Shown: positions 37,347 through 46,030 of the stretch, piece by piece | How positions within the stretch are numbered: position 1 is the stretch's first letter | How the letters are laid out: the number at the start of each line of letters is the position of its first letter | Assembly: GCF_028710545.1 (NCBI RefSeq) | Contig: NZ_JAQTTX010000021.1 | Span: forward strand, 1 to 46,030 | Length of the DNA stretch: 46,030 nucleotides | Origin: Halothiobacillus sp. | Lineage (GTDB): Bacteria > Pseudomonadota > Gammaproteobacteria > Halothiobacillales > Halothiobacillaceae | Direction: 5' to 3' | Made by a program: the position numbers and the translations under genes | Notes under the pieces: generated by a model | The model's input: the letters and a program-made list of their open reading frames with translations, nothing else | The model's database searches: none | What the model was told of the DNA's origin: nothing

Positions 37347-38777
37347 ATGATTAATCACACGCGCCAGAGAAAGTGCCTGTTTGTACTGGATACCAATGTG
37401 CTGATGCACGATCCGACGTCGATTTTCCGCTTCATGGAACATGACATCTATCTGCCGATGATGGTGATCGAAGAGCTGGATAATGGCAAAAAGGGCACCA
37501 GCGAAACCGCGCGCAATGTGCGTCAGGTCAGTCGTTTTCTGGACGATTTGTTGCAGGATGCGGATCTGGCAAATATCAATCAGGGGTTGCCGATTCAAAG
37601 CCCCTTGCTGTCGAAAAACAACGAGCGGTCCTCGGAAGCCGGGCGCCTGTTCCTGCAAACCGATAATGAGTCGATTGAGCTGCCCGCAAACATGCCCGGT
37701 GGCCGCCCGGACAATCAAATTCTGGGCGTCACGTTGGCCTTGCGCCATCGGATCACCGATCGGGATGTCATCCTGGTGTCCAAAGACATCAACCTGCGGA
37801 TCAAGGCGACCGCCTTGGGCCTCAAGGCCGAGGATTACCATAACGATCAGGTACTGGATGACGTATCGCTGCTGCATAGCGGGATCGTGCAGTTAACCGA
37901 TGATTTCTGGGATAACCACGGCAAGGCGCTGGAATCCTGGCAGGAAGAAGGGCGGGCATTCTATCGGGTGCATGGCCCGCAGACGTCCGAGTGGTATGTG
38001 AATCTGTGCGTGTTCATCGAGGGTGCAACGCCTTTTTCCGGCATTGTGCGCGAGATTGACGCAGATGGATCGGCCGTGGTCGAGAGTGCGATTAATTTTC
38101 AGCACGAACGGCAATCGGTCTGGGGCATCACGGCACGCAATCGCGAGCAGAGTTTTGCCCTGAATCATCTGATGGACCCCGAAGTGGATTTCGTCACCTT
38201 GCTGGGTCAGGCGGGTACCGGTAAAACCTTGTTGACTCTGGCAGCCGCGCTGGCGCTCACATTGGAAAAGAACCGGTACAGTGAGATCATCATGACGCGG
38301 GTCACGATTCCGGTGGGTGAAGACATCGGTTTTCTCCCGGGCACCGAAGAGGAAAAAATGACGCCGTGGATGGGTGCATTGATGGATAACCTCGAGGTGC
38401 TCTCCAAAACCGATTCCGGTAGTGATGGCGGTGGTTGGGAGCGGGCAGCGACGAATGACCTGCTGCGTTCACGAATCAAGATCCGCTCACTCAATTTCAT
38501 GCGCGGGCGCACCTTTCAGAACAAGTTCGTCATTATCGACGAAGCGCAGAACCTCACCGCCAAGCAGATGCGTACCTTGATCACGCGGGCGGGCCCGGGC
38601 ACGAAAATGGTCTGTCTGGGCAACGTGGCGCAAATCGATACGCCGTATCTGACCGAAACCTCGTCCGGCTTGACCTTTGTGGTTGATCGCTTCAAAGGCT
38701 GGCCGCACGGCGCCCACATCACGCTGGCGCGCGGCGAGCGGTCACGTTTGGCCGAACATGCGGCGGAAGTGCTGTAA
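37347..38777 (+). CDS. PIN-PhoH fusion protein (PhoH2 type)
   Basis: A 476-residue protein with an N-terminal PIN ribonuclease domain (about 1-135: FVLDTNVLMHDP and MMVIEELDNGKKG) fused to a PhoH ATPase domain (about 270-470: Walker A GQAGTGKT, Walker B KFVIIDEAQNLT, then LGNVAQIDTPY). Proteins of this type (PhoH2) are ATP-dependent RNA helicase-nucleases. GGAGG precedes the ATG at 37347. A shared terminator follows. Confidence 0.93.
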   Translation: MINHTRQRKCLFVLDTNVLMHDPTSIFRFMEHDIYLPMMVIEELDNGKKGTSETARNVRQVSRFLDDLLQDADLANINQGLPIQSPLLSKNNERSSEAGRLFLQTDNESIELPANMPGGRPDNQILGVTLALRHRITDRDVILVSKDINLRIKATALGLKAEDYHNDQVLDDVSLLHSGIVQLTDDFWDNHGKALESWQEEGRAFYRVHGPQTSEWYVNLCVFIEGATPFSGIVREIDADGSAVVESAINFQHERQSVWGITARNREQSFALNHLMDPEVDFVTLLGQAGTGKTLLTLAAALALTLEKNRYSEIIMTRVTIPVGEDIGFLPGTEEEKMTPWMGALMDNLEVLSKTDSGSDGGGWERAATNDLLRSRIKIRSLNFMRGRTFQNKFVIIDEAQNLTAKQMRTLITRAGPGTKMVCLGNVAQIDTPYLTETSSGLTFVVDRFKGWPHGAHITLARGERSRLAEHAAEVL

Positions 38778-38805
38778 GTCAGATTTCTGACACAGTTTGC
38801 ACAAG

Positions 38806-38839
38806 AAAAAGCCCCGTCGAGGATTCGGCGGGGCTTTTT
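38806..38839 (+). terminator. Bidirectional terminator between phoH2 and metE
   Basis: GCCCCG and CGGGGC form a stem with a 12-nt loop, with AAAAA before and TTTTT after it. It can terminate both convergent genes. Confidence 0.88.
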
Positions 38840-38884
38840 GCTGGGCAAGTTTGAACTGGGGGCGGTTGAATACCTTCCGGTTGA

Positions 38885-41170
38885 TCAGCCGAGTTCTTTT
38901 CTCAATTTACGGGCCACCGCAACCATGGCTTCCAGAGAAGGAATCACTTCCGCCCAGGTGCGGGTTTTCAGGCCACAATCGGGGTTGATCCATAAACGTT
39001 CGGCCGGAATTTTTTCCAGCGCGAGTCGAACGCGCGGTTCGATCTCTTCCACGGTCGGAATCTGCGGCGCATGAATATCGTAGATGCCGGGCCCGATGGC
39101 GTTGGGGTAGTGGAAGTCTGAAAAGGCATCCAGCAGTTTCATGTTCGAACGCGTGGTTTCGATGGTGATGACATCGGCATCCAGCGCAGCGATCGATTCG
39201 ATGATGTCATTGAATTCGCTGTAACACATGTGGGTGTGGATCTGGACGTCTTTCGGCGCATCGGCCACGGCGTGCTTGAAGGACCGCACGGCCCAGGCGA
39301 GGTAGGCGCTCCAATCTTTTTTACGCAGCGGCAAGCCTTCGCGGAACGCGGGTTCATCGACCTGAATCATGCCGATGCCGGCAGCGGCGAGATCGTTTAT
39401 CTCCTGTCGTAACGCCTCGGCAATCTGGTAGCACACGGCCTCGCGGGAAAGATCATCGCGCACGAACGACCAGAACAGAATCGTTACCGGGCCGGTCAGC
39501 ATGCCCTTGACCGGGCGCTGGCTCAGCGATTGTGCATAGCGTGCCCACGCTACCGTCATCGGGCGACTGCGGTACACATCGCCCCAGATAATGGGCGGTT
39601 TGACGCAACGCGAACCGTAGGACTGCACCCAGCCTTCCTGGGTGAAGGCAAAGCCATCAAGCTGCTCGCCGAAGTATTCGACCATGTCGTTGCGCTCGGC
39701 TTCGCCATGCACCAGCACATCCAGACCAATCTTTTCCTGAACCTCGATCACATGGCGGATTTCAGCCTTCATGCTGGACTCGTATTGTTCCTCGGAAAGT
39801 TCCCGGTTCTTGAAGGCCTTGCGTGCCGCTCGGATTTCATGCGTCTGCGGGAAAGAACCGATCGTCGTGGTCGGCAGCAGCGGCAGGTTGAAACGTGCCT
39901 GCTGTGCCGCTGCACGCGCTGCGAACGCTTCACTGCGGTTAGGCTCGGTTGCGGCAATCGCCTCTGTCTTGGCCCGTACGGTGGATGAATTGCGACCCGG
40001 CTGGCGGTCGAGTTCGGCGCGGGCCGAAGCCGCCTGATTGAGTTCCAGGGCGATGCTGTCCCAACCGTCGCTCAGTCCTCTGGCCAGCAGATTCAGTTCG
40101 GTGAGTTTTTGGCGGGCATAGCTTAAGTTATTGCGCAGAAACTCCGGGAGTTTTGTCTCGAAGGTGGCGTCCAGCGGAAGATGCAGCAAGGAGCAGGACG
40201 GGGCAAGCCACAGGCGTTCCTTCAGACGGGCATACACGGGCGCCAATCGCTGCAACATAGGCGCCAGATCGGCGCGCCAGATCGAGCGCCCATCGAGAAT
40301 GCCGACGGAAAGCACTTTGTAATCCGGCAGGCGGTCGGCCACGGCAATCAGATCGCGCGTCATCGTCGCGTCAATGTGCAGGCCATCCACCGGAAGATTG
40401 GCGGCGAGCGCCACATTGCCGTTCAAATCGCCGAAATAGGTGGTCAGCAGGAGCTTGATTCCGGGTACTTTCAGTCGGTGGTAGGTCGGTTCGAAGGCTT
40501 GCAGCCAGTCAGCAGGCAAGTCAAGCGTCAAAATGGGCTCGTCGATCTGCACCCAGGCAACACCGAGGGCTTTGAGCTCGTTCAACAACAACTGATACCC
40601 GGCGGCCAGCGCTTCGGCCTTGGCGAGCCTGCCGGCTTCATCCAGACCACGGCTCAGATAGAGGAAGGTCAGCGGACCGACCAGAACGGGCTTGGCCGCC
40701 GGATTCGCCGCCAACGCCTCGCGCACGAGATCAAGATAGCGTGCGGCATCCAGCGTGATGGGTTGATCCGCCTCCAGTTCCGGCACGAGGTAGTGATAGT
40801 TGCTGTTGAACCATTTTTTCATCGCCAGCGGGGCGATGTTCTGCCCAGCGACATTTTTGCCGCGCCCGAGTGTAAACAGGTTATCCAGCGTGTTGGCCGT
40901 GTTGCCGAAGCGGTGTGGCACTTGCCCGAACAACAGGGCGGTGTCGGCCATGTGGTCGTAAAACGAAAAGTCGCCGACGGGCGGATGGGTGATACCAGCC
41001 TCTTTGTGGGCGTGAAATGTTTGCTCGCGCACGCTTTTTGCGGTCGCTTGCAGCGCTTGGGCAGATGATTCGCCCCGCCAGTGCGATTCCAGTGCCCACT
41101 TGAGCGCGCGGCGTTCGCCAATGCGGGGAAAACCCAAGGTATGTGTGGTTATGTTTGATGAATTACTCAT
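38885..41170 (-). CDS. metE: Cobalamin-independent methionine synthase MetE
   Basis: MetE transfers the methyl group of methyltetrahydropteroyl-glutamate to homocysteine using zinc, without vitamin B12. The 761-residue protein has the two duplicated barrels: the N-terminal one starts HTLGFPRIGERRALKWALE, the C-terminal one starts LPTTTIGSFPQT near 439. The zinc ligands fall in HTHMCYSEF and in NPDCGLKTR near the end. With metX and metW in the window it completes much of the methionine pathway. Its 5' region is short (about 175 bp) and too small for a B12 riboswitch. Confidence 0.97.
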   Translation of the reverse strand: MSNSSNITTHTLGFPRIGERRALKWALESHWRGESSAQALQATAKSVREQTFHAHKEAGITHPPVGDFSFYDHMADTALLFGQVPHRFGNTANTLDNLFTLGRGKNVAGQNIAPLAMKKWFNSNYHYLVPELEADQPITLDAARYLDLVREALAANPAAKPVLVGPLTFLYLSRGLDEAGRLAKAEALAAGYQLLLNELKALGVAWVQIDEPILTLDLPADWLQAFEPTYHRLKVPGIKLLLTTYFGDLNGNVALAANLPVDGLHIDATMTRDLIAVADRLPDYKVLSVGILDGRSIWRADLAPMLQRLAPVYARLKERLWLAPSCSLLHLPLDATFETKLPEFLRNNLSYARQKLTELNLLARGLSDGWDSIALELNQAASARAELDRQPGRNSSTVRAKTEAIAATEPNRSEAFAARAAAQQARFNLPLLPTTTIGSFPQTHEIRAARKAFKNRELSEEQYESSMKAEIRHVIEVQEKIGLDVLVHGEAERNDMVEYFGEQLDGFAFTQEGWVQSYGSRCVKPPIIWGDVYRSRPMTVAWARYAQSLSQRPVKGMLTGPVTILFWSFVRDDLSREAVCYQIAEALRQEINDLAAAGIGMIQVDEPAFREGLPLRKKDWSAYLAWAVRSFKHAVADAPKDVQIHTHMCYSEFNDIIESIAALDADVITIETTRSNMKLLDAFSDFHYPNAIGPGIYDIHAPQIPTVEEIEPRVRLALEKIPAERLWINPDCGLKTRTWAEVIPSLEAMVAVARKLRKELG

Positions 41171-41208
41171 GTCATTAATTCCGTAAAGTGGCGTGTATGA
41201 TTAACAAC

Positions 41209-41225
41209 GTTCACGATACGCGAAC
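41209..41225. promoter_or_regulatory. Possible operator palindrome upstream of metE
   Basis: GTTCACG-ATA-CGCGAAC is a 7+3+7 inverted repeat with one mismatch, about 40 bases before the metE start. It could bind a dimeric methionine-pathway regulator, but I cannot match it to a named one. Confidence 0.35.
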
Positions 41226-41345
41226 TAAACATGATTTTGGTTGATGATATTTGTATGAAATGATGAGCCAACAGCATGAAGTTGGCATGCCAATCGAACA
41301 GATTGTTTGTTCTTGGGCAATCGGGAAAATTATGGAGTGTACGCA

Positions 41346-41696
41346 GTGGGTTGGTTGATAACGAAGTATCTGGTCACGGCCGGAGTGATCATCCTTGTAT
41401 CCGAGATGGCCAAACGCAGTGACAAGCTCGGAGGCTTGCTCGGCGCGTTACCGCTGGTGACCATCATGGCCTTGATCTGGCTGCATGTCGGGCAGCAGTC
41501 CGAAGAAAAAATCGCCAATCACGCCTGGTACACCTTCTGGTATGTGCTGCCGACCTTGCCAATGTTCCTGGTTTTTCCAGCCCTGTTGCAGCGCATCGGT
41601 TTCTGGCCGACGCTCATTGTCTGCATTGTTCTGACCATGGTGATTTTCTGGATGTTCGCGCTCGTTATGCGGCGTTTCGGGGTGGACCTGCTTTGA
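41346..41696 (+). CDS. DUF3147/GlpM-like small membrane protein
   Basis: A 116-residue integral membrane protein with about four hydrophobic segments. The conserved beginning GWLITKYLVTAGVIILVSE, followed by AKRSDKLGGLLGALPLVTIMALIWLHV, is typical of the DUF3147/GlpM-like family of unknown function. The GTG at 41346 has GGAG eight bases upstream and places the first helix at the start. A longer frame beginning at 41307 adds residues without similarity. Confidence 0.82.
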   Translation: MGWLITKYLVTAGVIILVSEMAKRSDKLGGLLGALPLVTIMALIWLHVGQQSEEKIANHAWYTFWYVLPTLPMFLVFPALLQRIGFWPTLIVCIVLTMVIFWMFALVMRRFGVDLL

Positions 41697-41878
41697 CATA
41701 GTTAGGTCGTTATCGCGCCAACAAAACTTCGTACTCCGGAAAAGACAAAGCCTTCAGGTTGTCGGTGGCTTTTCGGCTGAGGATGATCTCGGCATCCACA
41801 GAAAACCATCATCACAACGCGATCCCGACCCATGCATACCGCTGGTGCAGCGGGCGCCACTCTTATGAAAACAGTCCG
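41697..41878. other. Gene-free stretch upstream of the 143-bp element
   Basis: No gene can be supported. Open frames here are short and show no recognisable family. Together with 42026-42231 it forms a 535-bp gap interrupted by the miniature element, possibly a decayed gene. Confidence 0.3.
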
Positions 41879-42021
41879 GGGCACCTCGAAAAACCTACTG
41901 CGCGCGCCGATTGCTGCGTTGGGCGGTGCTCGCTCCCTCGCCTATCTATTTGATATGTCTCGGTCACTGCGCTCCGGCCGCCTTGCACTCGGGCCGCTCG
42001 TGACGGTTTTTCGAGGTGCCC
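41879..42021. mobile_element. Second type of miniature inverted-repeat element (143 bp)
   Basis: Perfect 17-bp terminal inverted repeats GGGCACCTCGAAAAACC (41879-41895) and GGTTTTTCGAGGTGCCC (42005-42021) are flanked by TCCG on both sides (41875-41878 and 42022-42025), a 4-bp target duplication. The interior is GC-rich and non-coding. It is unrelated in sequence to the 151-bp elements. A single similar end occurs at 10484-10500. No matching transposase is in the window. Confidence 0.85.
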
Positions 42022-42025
42022 TCCG

Positions 42026-42231
42026 GTATATTTATCAACTCAACTGCGTCACCTGCGCTTGAGTTGTCTGGCCAAAGGTGAGGCAGAGAACCGCCTATTG
42101 GAGGTTTAGTGCACAGCGCAGTACAAGTACTGTGCCCCTTTAAGGACCTGTTGCCATCAGGCGCGTGGGTGATATGTTAAATTCAGGAAGGCGCACCGGC
42201 GATGCTGATGGATCATGTTACGCTTTGTTGA
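42026..42231. other. Gene-free stretch downstream of the 143-bp element
   Basis: No gene is supported. One frame reads a protein-like C-terminal end (TQLRHLRLSCLAKGEAENRL, then a stop near 42110) without a start, perhaps a remnant. A short palindrome CAGTAC-AA-GTACTG lies near 42118-42131. Confidence 0.3.
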
Positions 42232-42765
42232 TTAACGGCCAGAGCTGAACGACTGGATGGCAAAATTCTTATATTTAATAACATTTTTCATATCGTAATT
42301 AACAGAATTCCAATCCGATGCGCTGATATCGCCTGAATTATTTTTTGTTAAAGTTTTAAGATAATTAACAGCTTGACTAAATCTATTGCCTTCGACGGTA
42401 AAGGCAATAAAGTCTTGGCATTTGTTGTACTTATGATCCACTTTAATGGCCCATTCGCAGTCTCGTCCTTTTTGTGAAGCTACCGAAATAATTGCAGCTG
42501 CCTTAGAAAAATTCCCGTAGTCCGAAGAATCTGAAAAATCAACCGGGCCACTGTATCTCTTTAAGTAATCGTCATCATCTTGAGTACCAATTTGCCTAAC
42601 TGATGGCATTTCTGACTTGACCGATCCAGTAATGTTTTGCTGTTCTACACCGCCACACGGCAATTGGCTGAATGTGATTTGTCCGTTGGCGTCTTTGCAT
42701 TTGTAAATATCAGCATGGGCAGCTGCGATACCAATCAGGAAAATAAACACTGATTTATAGAGCAT
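42232..42765 (-). CDS. DUF4124 exported protein, AT-rich gene
   Basis: A 177-residue protein with a signal peptide (to about residue 18, AAHA) and the DUF4124 motif IYKCKDANGQITFSQLPCGG just after it. The two cysteines in the motif (YKCKD and LPCGG), plus two more at about residues 103 and 115, could form disulfides in the periplasm. The function is unknown. AGGAG precedes the ATG. The gene is AT-rich (one counted line 33% GC), unlike its neighbours, which suggests recent acquisition. Confidence 0.8.
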   Translation of the reverse strand: MLYKSVFIFLIGIAAAHADIYKCKDANGQITFSQLPCGGVEQQNITGSVKSEMPSVRQIGTQDDDDYLKRYSGPVDFSDSSDYGNFSKAAAIISVASQKGRDCEWAIKVDHKYNKCQDFIAFTVEGNRFSQAVNYLKTLTKNNSGDISASDWNSVNYDMKNVIKYKNFAIQSFSSGR

Positions 42766-43082
42766 TGTATTACTCCTGTTTTATGGAGGTGGAATGAATC
42801 TAGTCAGCCCAAGATGCGGGCTCTTTGGCTCAAGTCGATCTGTCCGATGTGTGCAATTAAGTCTTACCTTTATTGAACGCAATCATACGTCTTTTCTAAA
42901 TTGATCATTCATTGATCTGTGTTGCCCGTCTTTATCGAGGTGTTTGATATTATGCTTCACATATGGGGTGATATGTCAAACACCCATGCGCAAATAACTG
43001 TTGTTCAATCCATGCAGCTGACGGCTGCGATGCGCGTGTACCCTGTGATAATCGGGTACCGATCGAATCACTGAAATCCGAT
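42766..43082. other. Gene-free stretch upstream of the AT-rich DUF4124 gene
   Basis: About 317 bases without a supportable gene. Only the ribosome site of the DUF4124 gene at its left edge is recognisable; I see no repeat, RNA or clear promoter. Confidence 0.4.
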
Positions 43083-44000
43083 TCAGGGATGATTCGGGGG
43101 AGCCAGCGAGCCGGATGATTCCTCGTCTTGGCGCACTTGTTTTTCCGATGTCACCTGAACCACAAACGACACGATTTTTTGCAATATGGGCGATTGCGAC
43201 GACAGCACATTTGAAACCACCCCGATCAGCATGGGATGGCTTAAATCATCCACCATGAATTTCTCGACCGGCCCACCGTTCTCCTTGATTTTGGCATACA
43301 GATTACGGGTGTTTTTCGGGTAGACGATCGTGTCGGCACGGCTCTCGATCAACAGCATGGGCGGGTTGGTGCCATCGGCCCAATGAATGGGCTGGGTGAC
43401 GGGGTATTGGCTGGGCGGGCCGAAAATGGCTTTGAGGTCGGGCTCGACCAAGGGCAGGAAATCATACGGGCCGCCCAGGCCGATCATGCCGCGAATCCAC
43501 TGGCGAGAACCTCCCACGGCTTTTAAGTAGGCAGGATTCAAGGCCAGCATCGCCGCATTGTAGGCGCCGGCGGAATGCCCCATCAGCACGACTTTGTTGG
43601 TACTGCCGCCGTACTGGCTGATGTGTTCGTGGGTCCACGCCACGGCCTTGGCCGAGTCGTTCACAAAGGCCGGGAAGGTGACATCGGGATACAGTCGATA
43701 GTTGGGGATGACCACGACAAAGCCTTTGCTGGCAAGCTCTGCGCCCACGAAACGATACATCGATTTATCGCCGTCCTCCCACCGACCGCCCCAGAAAAAG
43801 ACGATCACCGGTGCGGCATGCGCATTCGCTGGTTGGTACACATCCAGCTTTAATTCATGCTGGCGATCAAACACAATCGAGCGGGTCACTTGAACGCCAT
43901 CCCGGGGCGATAAGGTGTTCAGTATGGTCACCCCGGAGCAACCCTGCAGACCAAATGAGATCAATAGAAAAATAAGTACAGACCACCAGGGTTTTTTCAT
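43083..44000 (-). CDS. Alpha/beta-hydrolase esterase-like lipoprotein
   Basis: A protein of about 305 residues with a lipoprotein signal (hydrophobic stretch, then LQGC, cysteine at about 21). The alpha/beta-hydrolase domain has nucleophile GHSAGAYNA near 152, a probable acid in ESRADTIVYPKN and a probable histidine in LSHPMLIG. The oxyanion segment reads FFWGGRWEDG where BD-FAE or kynurenine-formamidase-type esterases usually have HGG. Substrate unknown. The ATG at 44000 is chosen because it directly precedes the signal peptide; the frame extends 31 codons upstream. Confidence 0.83.
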   Translation of the reverse strand: MKKPWWSVLIFLLISFGLQGCSGVTILNTLSPRDGVQVTRSIVFDRQHELKLDVYQPANAHAAPVIVFFWGGRWEDGDKSMYRFVGAELASKGFVVVIPNYRLYPDVTFPAFVNDSAKAVAWTHEHISQYGGSTNKVVLMGHSAGAYNAAMLALNPAYLKAVGGSRQWIRGMIGLGGPYDFLPLVEPDLKAIFGPPSQYPVTQPIHWADGTNPPMLLIESRADTIVYPKNTRNLYAKIKENGGPVEKFMVDDLSHPMLIGVVSNVLSSQSPILQKIVSFVVQVTSEKQVRQDEESSGSLAPPNHP

Positions 44001-44128
44001 CAAAACAATCCACAACAATAAAGCGAACGCAATAAGAGACGGGTATTGACGCTTTTGTGTACGAAGGACGGCGCCCTTTGGATGCAGACACACCCGGTTA
44101 ACAGCTTAGTCCATCGATCGTGTGGTGG

Positions 44129-44869
44129 TTATTTTGCGGGATTGACCGGGTTCGGCACGCGCATGGCCGCGCGGCCACTGCTGGTGGAGAAGTTGTTGAC
44201 GATGCGGCAGAACAGCTCGGCGGTTTGCTCGGCATCGTAGAGCGCGCCGTGGGCCTGTTGGCTGTCCCATTCCAGGCCGATGGCCTCCAGCGCCTTGGCG
44301 AGCACGGTTTCACCGACGGCCAGTGCCGATAGGGTCACGGTGTCGAAGGTCGAGAAGGGGTGGAATGGATTCTTTTTATTTCCCGTGCGTTCACAGGCGG
44401 CGTTGATGACTGCGAGGTCGAATGCCGCATTGTGGCCGACCAGCACCGCCCGCCGTGCGCCGTTGAGTTTGACGCGCTGACGAATCGGCTGGAAAAATTC
44501 TTTGAGCGCTTCGGCCTCACTCACCGCGCCGCGAAACGGATGATCGATATCGATGCCGTTAATTTTCATCGACGTGGGGTTGAGGTTGGCCCCCGCAAAC
44601 GGTTGCACATGAATCTGGATGCGATCGACGGGAATGATCTTGCCGTTGGCATCGACATCCAGCAGCACGGCGGCCAGTTCGAGCAGGGCATCGGTTTGTG
44701 GATTCAAACCACCGGTTTCGACATCAACCACCACCGGCATAAAGCCGCGAAAGCGCCGTGCGATGTTCCAGTCGTTTTTTTTGGATGTGGTGAGTGCCGT
44801 GGCAATCTCGGTGAAGTCGGGCGTGTCCTGTTGCACAGGGTTCGGGCCACTCAAGCTTTGATTACTCAA
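44129..44869 (-). CDS. rnt: Ribonuclease T
   Basis: A DEDD-family 3'-5' exonuclease that trims tRNA and other stable RNA ends. The catalytic motifs are [34 protein letters not shown] and [28 protein letters not shown] is typical of RNase T. No ATG lies early enough. The TTG at 44869 overlaps the folD stop (TTGA) and gives 246 residues, longer than E. coli RNase T (215) by an N-terminal extension of about 30. The start could be slightly downstream. Translationally coupled to folD. Confidence 0.92.
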   Translation of the reverse strand: MSNQSLSGPNPVQQDTPDFTEIATALTTSKKNDWNIARRFRGFMPVVVDVETGGLNPQTDALLELAAVLLDVDANGKIIPVDRIQIHVQPFAGANLNPTSMKINGIDIDHPFRGAVSEAEALKEFFQPIRQRVKLNGARRAVLVGHNAAFDLAVINAACERTGNKKNPFHPFSTFDTVTLSALAVGETVLAKALEAIGLEWDSQQAHGALYDAEQTAELFCRIVNNFSTSSGRAAMRVPNPVNPAK

Positions 44870-45726
44870 GAGCAGGCCACCCGCTCGCGCCAGGATTGCA
44901 CGGTGTTGTGCATCAGCATGGCGATGGTCATTGGGCCGACACCACCGGGCACCGGCGTGATCCACGCAGCGCGTTCGGCGGCAGCGGCAAAATCGACATC
45001 ACCGCACAGGCTGCCGTCTTTTTGTCGGTGAATGCCGACATCGACGACGATCGCGCCGGGCTTGATCCAGTCGCCACGCACCAACCCGGGCTTGCCTGCC
45101 GCGACGACGAGCAGATCGGCCCGGCGTACATGCGCCTCAAGATCACGGGTGAAGCGGTGGGTCACGGTGACGGTCGCGCCTGCCAGCAGCAATTCGAGCG
45201 CCATGGGGCGGCCCACGATATTCGATGCGCCCACGACGACCGCTTCCATGCCATATAAATCCAGCTTTGCTGTTTCGAGCAGCTTCATCACACCAAAGGG
45301 CGTGCAGGGGCGCAGCGCCGGTTGGCGAATCGCGAGTTTGCCGATGTTCTCCGGGTGAAAGCCGTCCACATCCTTGCTGGGATGAATGCGCTCGATAATT
45401 TCTGCAGCACTCAGATGGGCGGGCAGGGGGAGCTGAACCAGAATGCCATCAATGACCGGGTCGGCGTTGTACTGATCGACCAGTGCGTTCAGTTCGGCCT
45501 GGGAAATATCCGCCGCAAGATCCTTGGAAACGGAATACATGCCGATCTTTTCGCAGGTTTTGCGCTTGTTCGCCACATAGACGCTGGAGGCCGGGTCATC
45601 GCCCACCTGAATCACGGCAAGCCCCGGCGGACGAATACCCTTGGATGCCGCGGCGGTGATTTCTTCTGCGAATGCGGTTTGCAGCGAGGCCGATAATGCT
45701 CGACCATCCAGTATGTGTGCCGTCAT
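44866..45726 (-). CDS. folD: Bifunctional methylenetetrahydrofolate dehydrogenase/cyclohydrolase FolD
   Basis: FolD interconverts methylene-, methenyl- and formyl-tetrahydrofolate for purine and methionine synthesis. The 286-residue protein has the catalytic [13 protein letters not shown] (Lys near 54), [26 protein letters not shown], the NADP loop [16 protein letters not shown] (most homologues have Arg-Ser where this has Ala-Ser) and the final [19 protein letters not shown] precedes the ATG at 45726. First gene of a folD-rnt pair. Confidence 0.97.
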   Translation of the reverse strand: MTAHILDGRALSASLQTAFAEEITAAASKGIRPPGLAVIQVGDDPASSVYVANKRKTCEKIGMYSVSKDLAADISQAELNALVDQYNADPVIDGILVQLPLPAHLSAAEIIERIHPSKDVDGFHPENIGKLAIRQPALRPCTPFGVMKLLETAKLDLYGMEAVVVGASNIVGRPMALELLLAGATVTVTHRFTRDLEAHVRRADLLVVAAGKPGLVRGDWIKPGAIVVDVGIHRQKDGSLCGDVDFAAAAERAAWITPVPGGVGPMTIAMLMHNTVQSWRERVACS

Positions 45727-45839
45727 GTGGTTTGTGCCTTATGGGTTGGCCGGATGCAATGGAAAATGGGGGGTGAATTGTCGCATGAAGCCTGTCATGT
45801 GCTCAATGAATCGAAGGCAGTGAATCAGTGTTTGGCTAA

Positions 45840-46030
45840 GGAAGCTCTGATTGAATCGAAAATACTGGGCGGCTGACGTTCAACGCGATTTTTTTCGCTT
45901 GAGGAGCCGGTTTTGGCTGAAAATCTCCCCAAATTTCAGCATTTCGACGGTTTTTGGGCAGATTTTCCCTGTGTTCATGCCGCCAGTCTCCCGCGCAGCA
46001 AGTAAAGATTTGCCAGTACCATCAGGCTCA
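45840..46030 (-). mobile_element. Insertion sequence, 3' end (right copy, cut by the window)
   Basis: The element begins at GGAAGCTCTGATTGAATC, directly after CTAA at 45836-45839, a likely target duplication. About 135 bp inward on the minus strand is the stop of an incomplete transposase frame. The left edge of the window holds the same end in the opposite orientation. The 4-bp CTAA target and the frame ending suggest an IS5-related family, but the family is inferred, not shown. Confidence 0.75.
45975..46030 (-). CDS. Transposase, C-terminal fragment cut by the window edge
   Basis: Only the last 17 codons and the stop are visible (SLMVLANLYLLRGRLAA), reading off the right edge on the minus strand. 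The Leu-rich ending with Arg residues resembles the tails of IS5-family DDE transposases. The fragment is too short for firm assignment. Confidence 0.6.
   Translation of the reverse strand, partial: SLMVLANLYLLRGRLAA

Noticed and set aside
41171-41345. B12 or SAM riboswitch upstream of metE
   Set aside because: The leader is too short and no conserved B12-box or SAM-riboswitch core was seen.
42118-42131. CAGTAC-AA-GTACTG palindrome as an operator
   Set aside because: Short, not near a clear promoter, and lying in probable gene debris; chance is a sufficient explanation.

Overview
The window is a gammaproteobacterial chromosome segment. The run pilU-pilT-yggS-proC-yggT-metX-metW has the gene order known from Pseudomonas, and icd, groESL, proS, rnt, folD and metE are all of gammaproteobacterial type. 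A sulfur-oxidising lineage such as Halothiobacillus would fit, but the sequence does not fix genus or species. Most of it is densely coded housekeeping DNA of moderately high GC, with clearly AT-richer stretches at kup and at the DUF4124 gene near 42.5 kb.

Layout. 1-200: end of an insertion sequence (IS) followed by a 151-bp miniature element. 408-3926 (minus): three PilT/PilU-type pilus retraction ATPases. 4225-8253 (plus): yggS, proC, yggT, metX, metW. 8535-10418: kup. 10.4-11.0 kb: IS-like debris and tRNA-Arg(CCT). 11.0-12.7 kb (minus): a small CPXCG zinc-ribbon-like protein and icd. 12.7-15.1 kb: a second miniature element, a textbook sigma-32 promoter and groES-groEL. 15.1-17.7 kb (minus): glgP. 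17.8-21.8 kb: a flagellar filament block (two sigma-28 promoters, fliC, flaG, fliD, fliS, a fliT-position gene). 21.8-31.5 kb: a TPR-fused Maf flagellin glycosyltransferase (minus) divergent from a tightly packed seven-gene nonulosonate operon (legB, legC, legG, legI, a NeuD-like acyltransferase, ptmE-like, legF), which ends at a third miniature element. 31.7-38.8 kb: proS, a DUF4124 gene, a LysR regulator, a DUF302 lipoprotein, gcvR, bcp, phoH. 38.9-45.7 kb: metE, a DUF3147/GlpM-like membrane protein, a second kind of miniature element, another DUF4124 gene, an alpha/beta-hydrolase lipoprotein, RNase T and folD. 45.84-46.03 kb: the end of a second IS copy.

How the genes fit together. The fliC-to-legF block reads as one flagellar glycosylation locus. 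The leg operon would make a CMP-activated legionaminic-acid-like sugar, probably from a GDP-linked precursor because a CBS-nucleotidyltransferase of PtmE type is present, and Maf would transfer it to the small flagellin. The pilT/pilU cluster powers type IV pilus retraction.

The main unexpected finding is mobile DNA. Three near-identical 151-153 bp non-coding elements have terminal inverted repeats, internal hairpins and exact 4-bp target duplications (CTAA, CTTG, CTAA). Their ends resemble the end of an IS whose two partial, inverted copies lie at the two edges of the window. An unrelated 143-bp element with its own 4-bp duplication (TCCG) lies at 41.9 kb. No CRISPR array, prophage or plasmid origin was seen.
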